Below the pieces are notes generated by a model. The model worked only from the letters and a program-made list of their open reading frames with translations, made no database searches and was not told the DNA's origin. From positions 27,282 through 91,281 of the forward strand of contig JAKFWA010000069.1 of NCBI GenBank assembly GCA_021732995.1: 64,000 bases of DNA. The letters are read 5' to 3'. Position numbers and translations under genes: made by a program. Positions 1-7,594 of the stretch are shown here, one piece after another; position 1 is the first letter of the stretch, and the number at the start of each line of letters is the position of its first letter. This DNA is from Planctomycetaceae bacterium (GTDB taxonomy: Bacteria; Planctomycetota; Planctomycetia; Planctomycetales; Planctomycetaceae).

Positions 1-1404
1 AGTCGCCTTGCCCTTGATGGTGCCGCGTCGAGTCGCATCAACGGAATCGGCGACCTGTTCGCCTTCCGTTTCATCCAACGAGAAGTGACTGACCAACCCG
101 GCCGGTCCGAGCTTCCCGATAGTCTCCGGGGTCAGCGACTGTTCCCACTTCGCCAGATCATCGTCGATCGATTTCGCTCGTTGCTGCAGTGCGGACTCCA
201 GCTCTGTTCGACGCGCATCCAGACGCGCCAGCTCTTGCTGTTGCTCACGAGTAGGCACCTTCAGCAGCGGCTCAGCCATGCGGCCTTGCGAGTACGGCAC
301 AACTCGGTCAGGCACGTTGTTGAAGAACGCCGAGAAGCGGTAGTAGTCACGCTGAGTAACCGGGTCGTACTTGTGGTCGTGGCAGCGGGCACACTGCAGC
401 GACATCGCCAGAAACACCGTAGCCGTCGTGTGTACGCGATCCGCGACATACTCCACGTGATACTCTTCTTCGATGATGCCGCCTTCGGTTGTCAGCACGT
501 GGTTGCGATTGAAGCCCGTAGCGACCCTCTGACTGAGCGAAGCGTCGGGCAGCAGATCTCCCGCAAGCTGTTCCGTCAGAAACTGGTCGTACGGCATCCC
601 GCGCGCGAAGGCGTCGATCACCCAGTCTCGCCACGGCCACATCGTCCGCATCTCGTCGTTGTTGTAGCCGTTGGTATCCGCAAACCGGGCCGCGTCCAGC
701 CACAGCATGGCCATGCGCTCGGCATAGCGCGGCGATTTCAACAGCCGATCAACAACTTGCTCATAAGCACGCTCGATCTGCTGAGCATTCTTACCGTCGC
801 GACAAGCCGCCAGAAACTCATCCAATTCCTGAATGGACGGCGGCAAGCCAGTGAGATCCAGCGTTACTCGACGTAGCCAGGTCCCAGCAGACGCTTCGGG
901 TGATGGCCTCAGCTTCGAGTCTTCCAGCTTCTGAAGAATGAACGCATCGAGCGGATGACGCACCCAACTCTGATGTTTCACTGTGGGAACTGCAGGACGA
1001 TTCGGCGGAATGAAGGCCCAATGCCCGGCGTACTCGGCACCTTGTTCAATCCAGCGTTTCAGGATGTTCTTTTGGACTTCGGTCAGCGGCTTCTTCGCTG
1101 CTGGCGGCGGCATCACGGAGTCATCGTCATGAGCAGTGATGCGCGCGAGCAGTTCGCTGGCAGCTGGTTTCCCAGGATCGATCGCCACGCGGCCGGTATC
1201 AGCTTTCGCAATGGCGGAGCTGCGTAGGTCCAGCCGCAGACCACCTTGCCGGGACGCCTCGTCGGGACCGTGGCAACTCCAGCAGTGGTTCGCGAGGATC
1301 GGCCGCACGTGCTCATTGAACCGCACCGTTTGCGGAGCCTGAGCCACCGCCACCGTCGTCCACAGTGTCGCCATCGCTGCGATCCAAAAACTTAGTCTGC
1401 TCAT
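1..1404 (-). CDS. PSD1 / DUF1549 cytochrome c-like planctomycete protein (3' end outside window)
   Basis: The frame is open from the ATG at 1404 to the window edge, giving about 468 visible residues. A signal peptide occupies about residues 1-22, ending in an AQA-like site. A heme-type CxxCH motif (C41, C44, H45, in CWSCHGPDE) belongs to the planctomycete cytochrome C (PSC1/PSD1) domain. A DUF1549 domain follows, with the stretch RYAERMAMLWLDAARFADTN and a second Cys-His motif in QCARCHDHKYDP. Near the window edge the sequence VSHFSLDETEGEQVADSV starts a LamG/concanavalin A-like domain, the usual insert before DUF1553, which should lie outside the window. The protein is probably exported. In this phylum such proteins often sit beside DUF1501 genes and are linked to polysaccharide use, but the biochemical role is unproven. 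The downstream part cannot be judged here. Confidence 0.9.
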   Translation of the reverse strand, partial: MSRLSFWIAAMATLWTTVAVAQAPQTVRFNEHVRPILANHCWSCHGPDEASRQGGLRLDLRSSAIAKADTGRVAIDPGKPAASELLARITAHDDDSVMPPPAAKKPLTEVQKNILKRWIEQGAEYAGHWAFIPPNRPAVPTVKHQSWVRHPLDAFILQKLEDSKLRPSPEASAGTWLRRVTLDLTGLPPSIQELDEFLAACRDGKNAQQIERAYEQVVDRLLKSPRYAERMAMLWLDAARFADTNGYNNDEMRTMWPWRDWVIDAFARGMPYDQFLTEQLAGDLLPDASLSQRVATGFNRNHVLTTEGGIIEEEYHVEYVADRVHTTATVFLAMSLQCARCHDHKYDPVTQRDYYRFSAFFNNVPDRVVPYSQGRMAEPLLKVPTREQQQELARLDARRTELESALQQRAKSIDDDLAKWEQSLTPETIGKLGPAGLVSHFSLDETEGEQVADSVDATRRGTIKGKAT

Positions 1405-1572
1405 GGAAGCCACTCAGAGGAATTGATCTCGCGCCGCAGGTCGACGCTCCTGATTGCCGGGATCAGAAGCGTACAGATTCGGTGGCGCCGTCAAAATCGC
1501 TGACGGTTTTGTCGGACGCATTCGCTCAGTACAAATCGGCAGAGAAGACCTCATCCCCTCTGGATCGTATTC

Positions 1573-2517
1573 ATGACGTCAGCCATTCATCGTCGTGCGT
1601 TTTTACTGACAACCGCCACCGGCGCGGCAGCCGCCAGCTTGCCAAACACCACTTCTGCAGTGGAGCCCAAACCGTCTGGAGCGAAGTTCAAGTATGGCCT
1701 GAACACGAGCACGATTCGCGAGCAGAAGCTCGGCATTGTGAAGGAAGTGGAACTGGCTTCGCAGGCCGGTTTCGACGGCATTGAACCTTGGATCAACCAG
1801 TTGGAACAGTACGTTCGTGATGGGGGTGATCTTAAGGACCTGCACAAACGCATCAGCGATTCCGGCCTGAAGGTCTACAGTGCTATTGGTTTCGCAAACT
1901 GGGTTGTCGATGACGACGAGAAACGCAAAGCCGGTCTCGAGCAAGCCAAACGCGACATGGACTTAGTGCTGCAAATCGGTGGCACGCACATCGCCGCCCC
2001 GCCTGCCGGAGCGACCAATCAAACTGACCTCAATCTGATGAAAGCCGCCGAGCGTTATCGAGCGTTGCTGGAAGTTGGCGACGCCATCGGCATTATTCCG
2101 CAGGTTGAAGTCTGGGGCTTCTCGAAATCGCTTTCGCGACTGGGTGAAACCGCACTCGTCGCGACCGAAGCTCAGCATCCGCGAGCCTGCATCCTGCCGG
2201 ACGTCTACCACCTCTACAAAGGCGGCTCCGACTTTGAAGGCGTGAAGCTGTTGTCGTCTCACGCGATGCACTGCTTCCACGTGAATGACTATCCGGCCGA
2301 TCCGCCGCGAGCGTCTATCGCCGATAAGCATCGCGTCTATCCGGGCGACGGCATCGCACCTTTGAAGCAGGTCTATCACACGCTCGCTCAGGCGGGCTTC
2401 GAAGGCATGCTCTCACTGGAACTTTTCAATCCGACCTACTGGGCTCAAGACGCCAAGCTCGTCGTCGAAACGGGCATCCGCAAGATGCGCGAGTCCGTGG
2501 CCAAAGCCTTCGCCTGA
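1573..2517 (+). CDS. Tat-exported sugar phosphate isomerase/epimerase-like TIM barrel protein
   Basis: This 314-residue protein starts at the ATG at 1573. The N-terminus has a Tat-like signal (HRRAFLLTTATGAAAA), so the protein is probably folded before export. From about residue 40 it matches the AP-endonuclease family 2 / xylose isomerase-like barrel (PF01261): GLNTSTIRE at the first strand, GFDGIEPW at the second, QVEVWGF, ILPDVYHLYKGG with metal-ligand-like Asp and His, CFHVNDYP, and a terminal GFEGMLSLELFNP. These match the E-D-H-E metal ligand pattern of hydroxypyruvate isomerase/IolE-like enzymes. The substrate cannot be read from sequence. It is divergent from the PSD1 gene, with 168 bp between the two starts that must hold both promoters. 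Its stop lies inside a hairpin, and selC follows 37 bp downstream. Confidence 0.85.
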   Translation: MTSAIHRRAFLLTTATGAAAASLPNTTSAVEPKPSGAKFKYGLNTSTIREQKLGIVKEVELASQAGFDGIEPWINQLEQYVRDGGDLKDLHKRISDSGLKVYSAIGFANWVVDDDEKRKAGLEQAKRDMDLVLQIGGTHIAAPPAGATNQTDLNLMKAAERYRALLEVGDAIGIIPQVEVWGFSKSLSRLGETALVATEAQHPRACILPDVYHLYKGGSDFEGVKLLSSHAMHCFHVNDYPADPPRASIADKHRVYPGDGIAPLKQVYHTLAQAGFEGMLSLELFNPTYWAQDAKLVVETGIRKMRESVAKAFA

Positions 2518-2540
2518 TCGGCAGTTCGCTGCGGCGATCA
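2515..2540 (+). terminator. Hairpin at the end of the isomerase gene
   Basis: TGATCG pairs with CGATCA, and inside it GCAG pairs with CTGC across a TTCG tetraloop, with a GG bulge on the 3' side. The hairpin begins with the TGA stop codon itself. No run of T follows, so it may act as a 3' stabiliser or a weak or Rho-dependent terminator rather than a classical intrinsic one. It separates the isomerase gene from selC. Confidence 0.35.
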
Positions 2541-2554
2541 ACTTGTCGCTTATC

Positions 2555-2648
2555 GGGAGCGTACGCGGCTCTGGTGACCGCCCCGGACTTCAAATCCGGT
2601 GTCGGCCTCGAAAGAGGACGAGGTGGGTTCGATTCCCATCCGCTCCCG
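2555..2648 (+). tRNA. selC: tRNA-Sec(UCA), selenocysteine tRNA
   Basis: The sequence folds as a selenocysteine tRNA. The acceptor stem GGGAGCG (2555-2561) pairs with CGCTCCC (2641-2647). An extended D stem GCGG/CCGC plus two further pairs closes a short TGGT loop, with one bulged C. The anticodon stem CCGGA/TCCGG is perfect and its seven-base loop carries anticodon TCA (2590-2592), which reads UGA. A long variable arm (2600-2622) has a GAAA tetraloop on CCTC/GAGG and an outer TCG/CGA helix. The T arm loop is TTCGATT (2628-2634). The 3' CCA is not encoded. The long variable arm and long D stem separate it from a suppressor tRNA. The eighth acceptor position (T2562 with C2640) is a mismatch, although bacterial tRNA-Sec normally has eight pairs. 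selA, selB and selD are not in the window. Confidence 0.93.
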
Positions 2649-2666
2649 CTGACTCTGCTGCGCGGC

Positions 2667-3258
2667 GTCTTATTTGAGCAGTTCGAGCAAAAACTTCTCT
2701 CCCTGAGTTGTGTGAGCACCCCCAAGGTATGCCGGGATCATCCACGCGAACTCATCCTTGTCGAATGCGGCTTCGCGAAGTGTTGTGGATGCGGGAGACG
2801 TGAGGAGCAGGAATCGCCTTAAATCGGACGAGTGGGCGCGTACGGGGCACCTGCGGAAAAGGCGGTTCAAGTAGTAGCAGGTCCCCCGTGGAAGTCTCGA
2901 ACCTCGTGCAATCGGAATTCAGTGGCTCGACGTCGGGGCCTTCCGGCTCATCAACGCACCACCATTCATTTCCGTCAACAACTTCTCCGGTGGCGCAGAC
3001 CACCTCATCGCTGCGGAACAGTGGAAACCGAATACGGGGATCCGCAGCCAGAACAACAATACCGTGCTTCAAGAAATGCGAGTGCTGGAACTCCACGATT
3101 ATCCTCTCAATGTGAGTTGGATTGCTGCATTGCTGCCGCAAAAAGCCCGCTGCCAAAGCCGCACGATGCGAGACTGGCAATTTTCCGCAGGACCGAGGGT
3201 CAAACAAGCAAACTCTGCGCCGGATTGAGGGACCTGTTTCGCAACCCTCGCATGGCAC
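2667..3258 (-). pseudogene. Frameshifted remnant of an unrecognised gene
   Basis: The minus strand carries two protein-like stretches in different frames. The upstream part (3258 down to about 2850) reads IERIIVEFQHSHFLKHGIVV, then GEVVDGNEWWCVDEPEG and FETSTGDLLLLEPPFPQ. The downstream part (about 2850 to 2667) reads SPASTTLREAAFDKDEFAW and ends GEKFLLELL before a TAA. Each half has a normal amino-acid mix and the halves are contiguous, so a single-base frameshift near 2830-2870 is the simplest explanation. The start is uncertain, and the first 40 or so residues after 3258 look less natural. No family was recognised. It could also be a sequencing error in a live gene or two unrelated spurious frames. 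It lies directly 3' of selC, on the opposite strand. Confidence 0.4.
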
Positions 3259-3469
3259 GTTGGCCTTACAAAAATGAGGTTTAAGTCTCAGCCATTCTCT
3301 AAGCGATCCGCTCTTGGAACGCGGAAGCGAGCGTTTCGGTTTGACTGCGTGGCTTGATCTATTAGAGGTCTCTTGGCGTCATGTCCGGTTTTTGTAACGA
3401 CTGCTGCTGATCGACTGTGCGGAGTAGCCAGCCAGGTCATGCGGTCAGTTCTCAACACAAGGTTGCACT
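3259..3469. other. Gene-free stretch upstream of the BNR-repeat gene
   Basis: No convincing coding sequence, RNA or repeat was seen in this 211 bp stretch. It must contain the promoter of the exported BNR-repeat gene that starts at 3470. No clear sigma-70 boxes could be assigned by eye. Confidence 0.4.
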
Positions 3470-4567
3470 GTGAAGATTCTGCTCGCGATTTGCGTCTTTA
3501 TGTCCTCTCTGGACGCGTCCTGGGCCGCAGAACCGGAGTTCACGCTGGGTGTTTGGAGGAACATCACACCGCCATCGGCGCCAACGAGTTTTCCGGAGCA
3601 CGTCTTTTGCCAGGGAGTGAGCATCGATCTGCAGAGTCCGCGCACTCTTTATTTGTGTATCTGCGCTTACGACCCAGCCAGGGGCGGCTTGTTCAAGACG
3701 ACTGATTCGGGCGCCACGTGGAAGAAACTGGGTGAACTTGACGAACCGCTGCATGTCGCGATCAATCCCCGCGATTCGAACCATTTGTATTGCGTCGATG
3801 GTGTTCGAGGAAAAACCCTGGGCTTCTGGGTTTCGAGGGACGGCGGAGAAACCTGGTCCATGCCGGATGGGTTCAAAAAGGCGACCGAAAAGCCGGTGGG
3901 AACTCGTGACCTGTATTCAATTGCAGTCGATCCTACGGACTTCCGGCACGTGCTCGTGAGCTTTCATTCTCCTTGGGCTGGTAAGAACTGCGGACTGCTG
4001 GAGAGTAATGACGGCGGCGAATCGTGGGTCGCTCATGATTCACCGCCTGGCTTGAAAGGTGGCTACGGCATGGCCGTCTTTTTTCTCTTCGATCCCGATA
4101 AGAAGATCGGCAATCGGGACACCTGGTTGTTCACCGCCCAAGAGGGTGGCTTTTTCAAGACAACTGACGGAGGTAAATCTTGGGCAAATGTGTATAAGCA
4201 CTCGATGACACACGGCGGGAATCAGTTGTATCGAGCGAAGGACGGCACGCTTTATAGCGGTGGCTATCAGTATCCGGCCCGCAGCGTAGACAACGGCAGC
4301 AGTTGGGAACAGATCAAGACCGGGCTGACCTACAGTTGGTACATGGGGATCGTTGGCGATGGCGAGCGTATTTACACCGCCTGTAGTAACAAGAATCAGC
4401 CTTTCTTCGTCTCATCCGAGTCTGACGGACTCACTTGGAAACCGCTGAATGAGCAGAAGTTTTCCGCTGTTCCGTTCACAATTGTTTTTGACCCCGCCAA
4501 CAAGATCTTATATTCCGCCAGTTGGGAAGAAGGGTTGTTGGCTCTCCAACTACCCAAAGGGAAGTAG
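3470..4567 (+). CDS. Exported BNR/Asp-box repeat beta-propeller protein
   Basis: The gene starts at a GTG (3470) and encodes 365 residues. A Sec signal peptide (KILLAICVFMSSLDASWA) opens the protein. At least five Asp-box-like repeats follow: KTTDSGATW, VSRDGGETW, ESNDGGESW, KTTDGGKSW and the degenerate SVDNGSSW. This S/T-x-D-x-G-x-x-W pattern marks sialidase, VPS10/sortilin and YCF48-like propellers. No sialidase catalytic Arg triad was recognised, so a binding or structural role is more likely than glycosidase activity. The start was chosen because the signal peptide begins exactly at this GTG and no in-frame ATG precedes it. The next gene starts 73 bp downstream on the same strand, and a small hairpin (CGTGCT/AGCACG) lies between them. 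Confidence 0.8.
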   Translation: MKILLAICVFMSSLDASWAAEPEFTLGVWRNITPPSAPTSFPEHVFCQGVSIDLQSPRTLYLCICAYDPARGGLFKTTDSGATWKKLGELDEPLHVAINPRDSNHLYCVDGVRGKTLGFWVSRDGGETWSMPDGFKKATEKPVGTRDLYSIAVDPTDFRHVLVSFHSPWAGKNCGLLESNDGGESWVAHDSPPGLKGGYGMAVFFLFDPDKKIGNRDTWLFTAQEGGFFKTTDGGKSWANVYKHSMTHGGNQLYRAKDGTLYSGGYQYPARSVDNGSSWEQIKTGLTYSWYMGIVGDGERIYTACSNKNQPFFVSSESDGLTWKPLNEQKFSAVPFTIVFDPANKILYSASWEEGLLALQLPKGK

Positions 4568-4640
4568 TATCAAGCGAGTGTCGGCACCAATTCTGTGATG
4601 CCGTGCTGTAGCACGCTTCAGTCATCGAGGATAAGTTTCA

Positions 4641-5345
4641 ATGGACGTCAGAAAATACTCCCGTCGCTCGTTTGCCGCTCTGACTGCTGGCGCGTTTGTC
4701 TCCTCCGCCGCAACGCTGAGAGCACAAGACAAACCTGCGAATGAAGCTCCTAAGGCTAGCACTGGGTCAGAGCTGGCATCCGGGCCTCGCGAAGCGCCGT
4801 TCGAACGTGATTATCCGGCACCCAAGTTTCAGCCGAAATGGAAGAATGCGCAAATCAATCGTCTATTGATTCAAGACTTTGTGATCTTTGCGCACACCGA
4901 CCTCGAGATGGTGAAAAAGCTCGTGGAGAAGGAACCGGCTCTCGTGCTCGCGATTGTGAATTGGGGCGCTGGTGATTGGGAAAGTGGACTTGGGGCTGCT
5001 GCCCATTGCGGTCGGCACGACATCGTGGAACTGTTACTCGAGAATGGGGCGCGTCCCGACATTTTCTGTTCGGCGATGTTGGGGCAAGTGGACGTGGTGC
5101 GCACGTTGATTACGCACCAGCCGAAACTGATCGATGTGAAAGGACCGCATGGGTTTTCGCTGCACTTCCACGCACAGGTTGGCGGCGATCGATCTGCCAA
5201 CGTGCTGGAGTATCTGCAGTCGGTCAAGCAGATTGAGCTTAAGCCCAATCCCTTCCTGAAAAAGAACGACGAGGCTGGCAAGAAACCGGAAGCTGCTAAA
5301 ACGGATGCCACCGCAACTTCATCTGAGAACAAGTCAGACAAATGA
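4641..5345 (+). CDS. Tat-signal ankyrin-repeat protein
   Basis: This 234-residue protein begins with a Tat signal (YSRRSFAALTAGAFVSSAATL). A Pro-rich linker leads to ankyrin-like helices: DLEMVKKLVEKEPALV, then GLGAAAHCGRHDIVELLLEN, then GQVDVVRTLITHQP, then a degenerate SANVLEYLQSVKQ. The C-terminus from about residue 205 is a Lys/Ala/Glu-rich low-complexity tail. Ankyrin repeats usually mediate protein contacts, and no catalytic motif is visible. The Tat signal suggests export, possibly bound to a folded partner. It lies between two other exported proteins on the same strand. The partner and function are unknown. Confidence 0.75.
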   Translation: MDVRKYSRRSFAALTAGAFVSSAATLRAQDKPANEAPKASTGSELASGPREAPFERDYPAPKFQPKWKNAQINRLLIQDFVIFAHTDLEMVKKLVEKEPALVLAIVNWGAGDWESGLGAAAHCGRHDIVELLLENGARPDIFCSAMLGQVDVVRTLITHQPKLIDVKGPHGFSLHFHAQVGGDRSANVLEYLQSVKQIELKPNPFLKKNDEAGKKPEAAKTDATATSSENKSDK

Positions 5346-5489
5346 CGGGGAGTGTTTAACCTCGTTCAGATGATCTTTCATGGGACGCCGCAGTCTTGCT
5401 ATTTTAGAGCGTTCGGACGCCAACCGGGCGGCGGACATTCCCATTGAATGAATCGCGGATTGAAAGCATGCCAGGGAGGGCTCACGCCG

Positions 5490-7079
5490 ATGTCAATCAC
5501 TCCTGATCGACTCCGTCGCTGGCTGTGTGCAGCGGCGTCGGTTCTCGTCTGTCTGTTGTGTGGTTCTCAGAAGACCTACGCCACTGATTTCTTTCTGACA
5601 ATCGGTGGTGGCTACAGCAAACTGGGGAATCAAGCTTCGTTGGAAGCGAACGTCGTGTTCTTTCAGCAACTGCTTGCAGACAAACATCGCGAGCCGCGTC
5701 GGCATGACATTTTTTTCGCCGACGGGAACGATTCAGACGCTGATCTGCAGGTGTTGGCGAACAAGCCCGCCAACTCAGATGCTCCGGCGACGGACCTGCT
5801 TGTCGCGCTGCATCGGCGTCGCAGTGGAGTAAGCGTCACTTATCGCGATCACCGCGTCGCTCACACCGCCGGACCTCTCGATCCCAAACTCATTCGCGCC
5901 AACCTCGAAACTTTGGCCAAATCTGCTCGCAGTGGCGATCGCTTGCTGATCTATGTGACTGCACACGGCAGCGAAGGAGCTAAAGAGGACCGCTTCAATA
6001 CGACGATCGACTGCTGGAACAATCGCAAGATTACAGCTCGCGAGTTCACGACATGGCTCGAGCAGCTACCGGTGGAAATGCCCGTCGTCATGGTGATGGC
6101 GCAATGCTACTGCGGCGGCTTCGCGCATTCGATTTTCGAGGGGTTGGACGAAACGAAAGGGCTTTCATCGCGGCCCCGTGCGGGATTCTTCGCGCAGCAG
6201 CATGATTTGCCAGCGGCTGGTTGCAGACCCGACATAGAGCACGACGAAGAATTCAGTAGCTATTTCTGGGGGGCTCTGGCAGGACACACTCGCAACGGCG
6301 CTCCGATCACTGGATGTGACATCGACAAGAATGGCGCGGTCTCCTTTGCTGAAGCGTACGCCTACGCAGTGACGGCGGGCGATACGGTCGATATCCCGCT
6401 CCGTACGTCGGAGGTCTTGTTGCGGACTTACAGTCGTCTGACCGCGGAAAAGCCTGGCGACGCTCCGAACGCGGCAGACGCAAAAACAGCGGCTGCGGAA
6501 TCGGCTGAACACGGTGCTGACGAGCAGCCCAAATTGGTCACCATGACCGGCAAGCTGGATGGATTGTTGGGCAAGGACAATTTGATTTCGAGTCACATCG
6601 TCACGCAGCTCTCGAAGACGCTGGGGTTATCACTTCAGGACGACGTGACGGCGGTAATGAAGGCGTATGACGACAGTCGCGGTCGCCCTCAGGGGCGCGG
6701 GCGAAATCGCCAGGGATCAGGGAGACGCGACCTGCTGAAAGAGGTGGGCGGGAAGTGGCCGGAGCTGGCTGACGAAAGGAAGTGGGCGGAATCTGCGTTG
6801 CTCAAGTCCGAAAATCAACAACAACTGCTGTCCGAGTTGAAGCAGTTGCCGAGCTGGAAGGCTTTCGACGAACGGCGACAGCAGATGGAAACTGCTGACA
6901 AAGCGGCTGACCAGCGTGAGTTACGCAACGTCAAACTTCGCCGTCTCATCCATGCGCTGGAAGTCGCTGTGTTGGAAAAGAACCTGCCCGTTGTCGCCAA
7001 GCCGGAAATCGTCGAACGCTACCGCAAGCTGAAATCCCTGGAGGAATCGCATCTCAACCCGGGCGGGATCTCTCAGTAG
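5490..7079 (+). CDS. Exported caspase-like (clan CD) peptidase with EF-hand-like loop and helical tail
   Basis: The ATG at 5490 is preceded by a GGAGGG Shine-Dalgarno. An in-frame ATG at 5448 has no such signal. The product is 529 residues with a Sec signal peptide (about 1-31). The catalytic domain shows the clan CD pattern: a hydrophobic strand leading to His in LLIYVTAHGSEG (about H159), and a second strand leading to Cys in VVMVMAQCYCGGF (about C206). This is the caspase/metacaspase/legumain His-Cys dyad arrangement. After the domain, DIDKNGAVSFAEAY resembles a calcium-binding EF-hand loop. The last 190 residues are charged and helical (QGRGRNRQGSGRRD, then predicted coiled coil). Many bacterial metacaspases depend on calcium, which fits the loop. 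A catalytically altered homologue cannot be excluded, but both dyad residues are present. Confidence 0.8.
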   Translation: MSITPDRLRRWLCAAASVLVCLLCGSQKTYATDFFLTIGGGYSKLGNQASLEANVVFFQQLLADKHREPRRHDIFFADGNDSDADLQVLANKPANSDAPATDLLVALHRRRSGVSVTYRDHRVAHTAGPLDPKLIRANLETLAKSARSGDRLLIYVTAHGSEGAKEDRFNTTIDCWNNRKITAREFTTWLEQLPVEMPVVMVMAQCYCGGFAHSIFEGLDETKGLSSRPRAGFFAQQHDLPAAGCRPDIEHDEEFSSYFWGALAGHTRNGAPITGCDIDKNGAVSFAEAYAYAVTAGDTVDIPLRTSEVLLRTYSRLTAEKPGDAPNAADAKTAAAESAEHGADEQPKLVTMTGKLDGLLGKDNLISSHIVTQLSKTLGLSLQDDVTAVMKAYDDSRGRPQGRGRNRQGSGRRDLLKEVGGKWPELADERKWAESALLKSENQQQLLSELKQLPSWKAFDERRQQMETADKAADQRELRNVKLRRLIHALEVAVLEKNLPVVAKPEIVERYRKLKSLEESHLNPGGISQ

Positions 7080-7163
7080 CTACCAAGCTGATCGGATGGA
7101 CTGCGAGAAGCTGTTCTTGCTCGTACCGGCACCGTCAACGCTGCGAATTGGGAGCAAACAAGC

Positions 7164-7490
7164 TTACGCGGCTGGTTCCAGAACGGCTGTCATGCTGCCT
7201 TCGCACCGATCGACAAGCTTGTCCTTTCCCAGAGCATGGATCTGCTCTCTTTTCAGCTCGGCGAGTTCCAGCGATCCGGTCCACAGAATACACCTCTTCG
7301 TTAGATGTACCTGTGCGGCGAGCTGCAGGCCCTTTTCGTGGGTGTAGCCAAAGATCGTCTGGCACATCCCCACGACGTAATCAAAAGTGTGATCATCATC
7401 GTTCAACAACACCACGTTGTAGGGCGGTTGCCGCTTCGTCTTGGGGTCTTTCTCCGACTGATTCTTCGGGCGGACGATTGTTTCTTCCAC
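7164..7490 (-). CDS. clpS: ATP-dependent Clp protease adaptor ClpS
   Basis: This 108-residue protein has the size and core of ClpS. A short disordered N-terminal arm (NQSEKDPKTKRQ) is followed by PYNVVLLNDDDHTFDYVVGM, the family signature in which the Asp-Asp pair helps bind the N-terminal amino group of N-degron substrates. Then come IFGYTHEKGLQLAAQVHLT and LELAELKREQIHAL. ClpS docks on the N-domain of ClpA or ClpC and delivers N-end-rule substrates to ClpP. No clp subunit gene is adjacent. It runs opposite to the caspase-like gene and in the same direction as the hybrid kinase that ends upstream at 7595. The gap of about 100 bp suggests a separate transcript or loose co-transcription. Confidence 0.92.
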   Translation of the reverse strand: MEETIVRPKNQSEKDPKTKRQPPYNVVLLNDDDHTFDYVVGMCQTIFGYTHEKGLQLAAQVHLTKRCILWTGSLELAELKREQIHALGKDKLVDRCEGSMTAVLEPAA

Positions 7491-7594
7491 GATGATTTCT
7501 CCTCAGGGCGATTGTGCCAGTAGCCTTGAGATGCGGTTGACTTACCGGGGCGAGGCTTTGACCGACGTTGGGCCGCCGGAATTCTATTCGCACT

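Noticed and set aside
2574..2822. Open frames overlapping the tRNA-Sec region
   Set aside because: They are chance frames across an RNA gene, with no start context and no homology.
2832..3284. 150-codon plus-strand frame
   Set aside because: It is Arg-, Ser- and Pro-rich, antisense to the better minus-strand reading, and has no motif.
4605..4630. Small CGTGCT/AGCACG hairpin as a terminator
   Set aside because: It is short, lacks a T run and lies between two genes on the same strand. It is noted only in passing.
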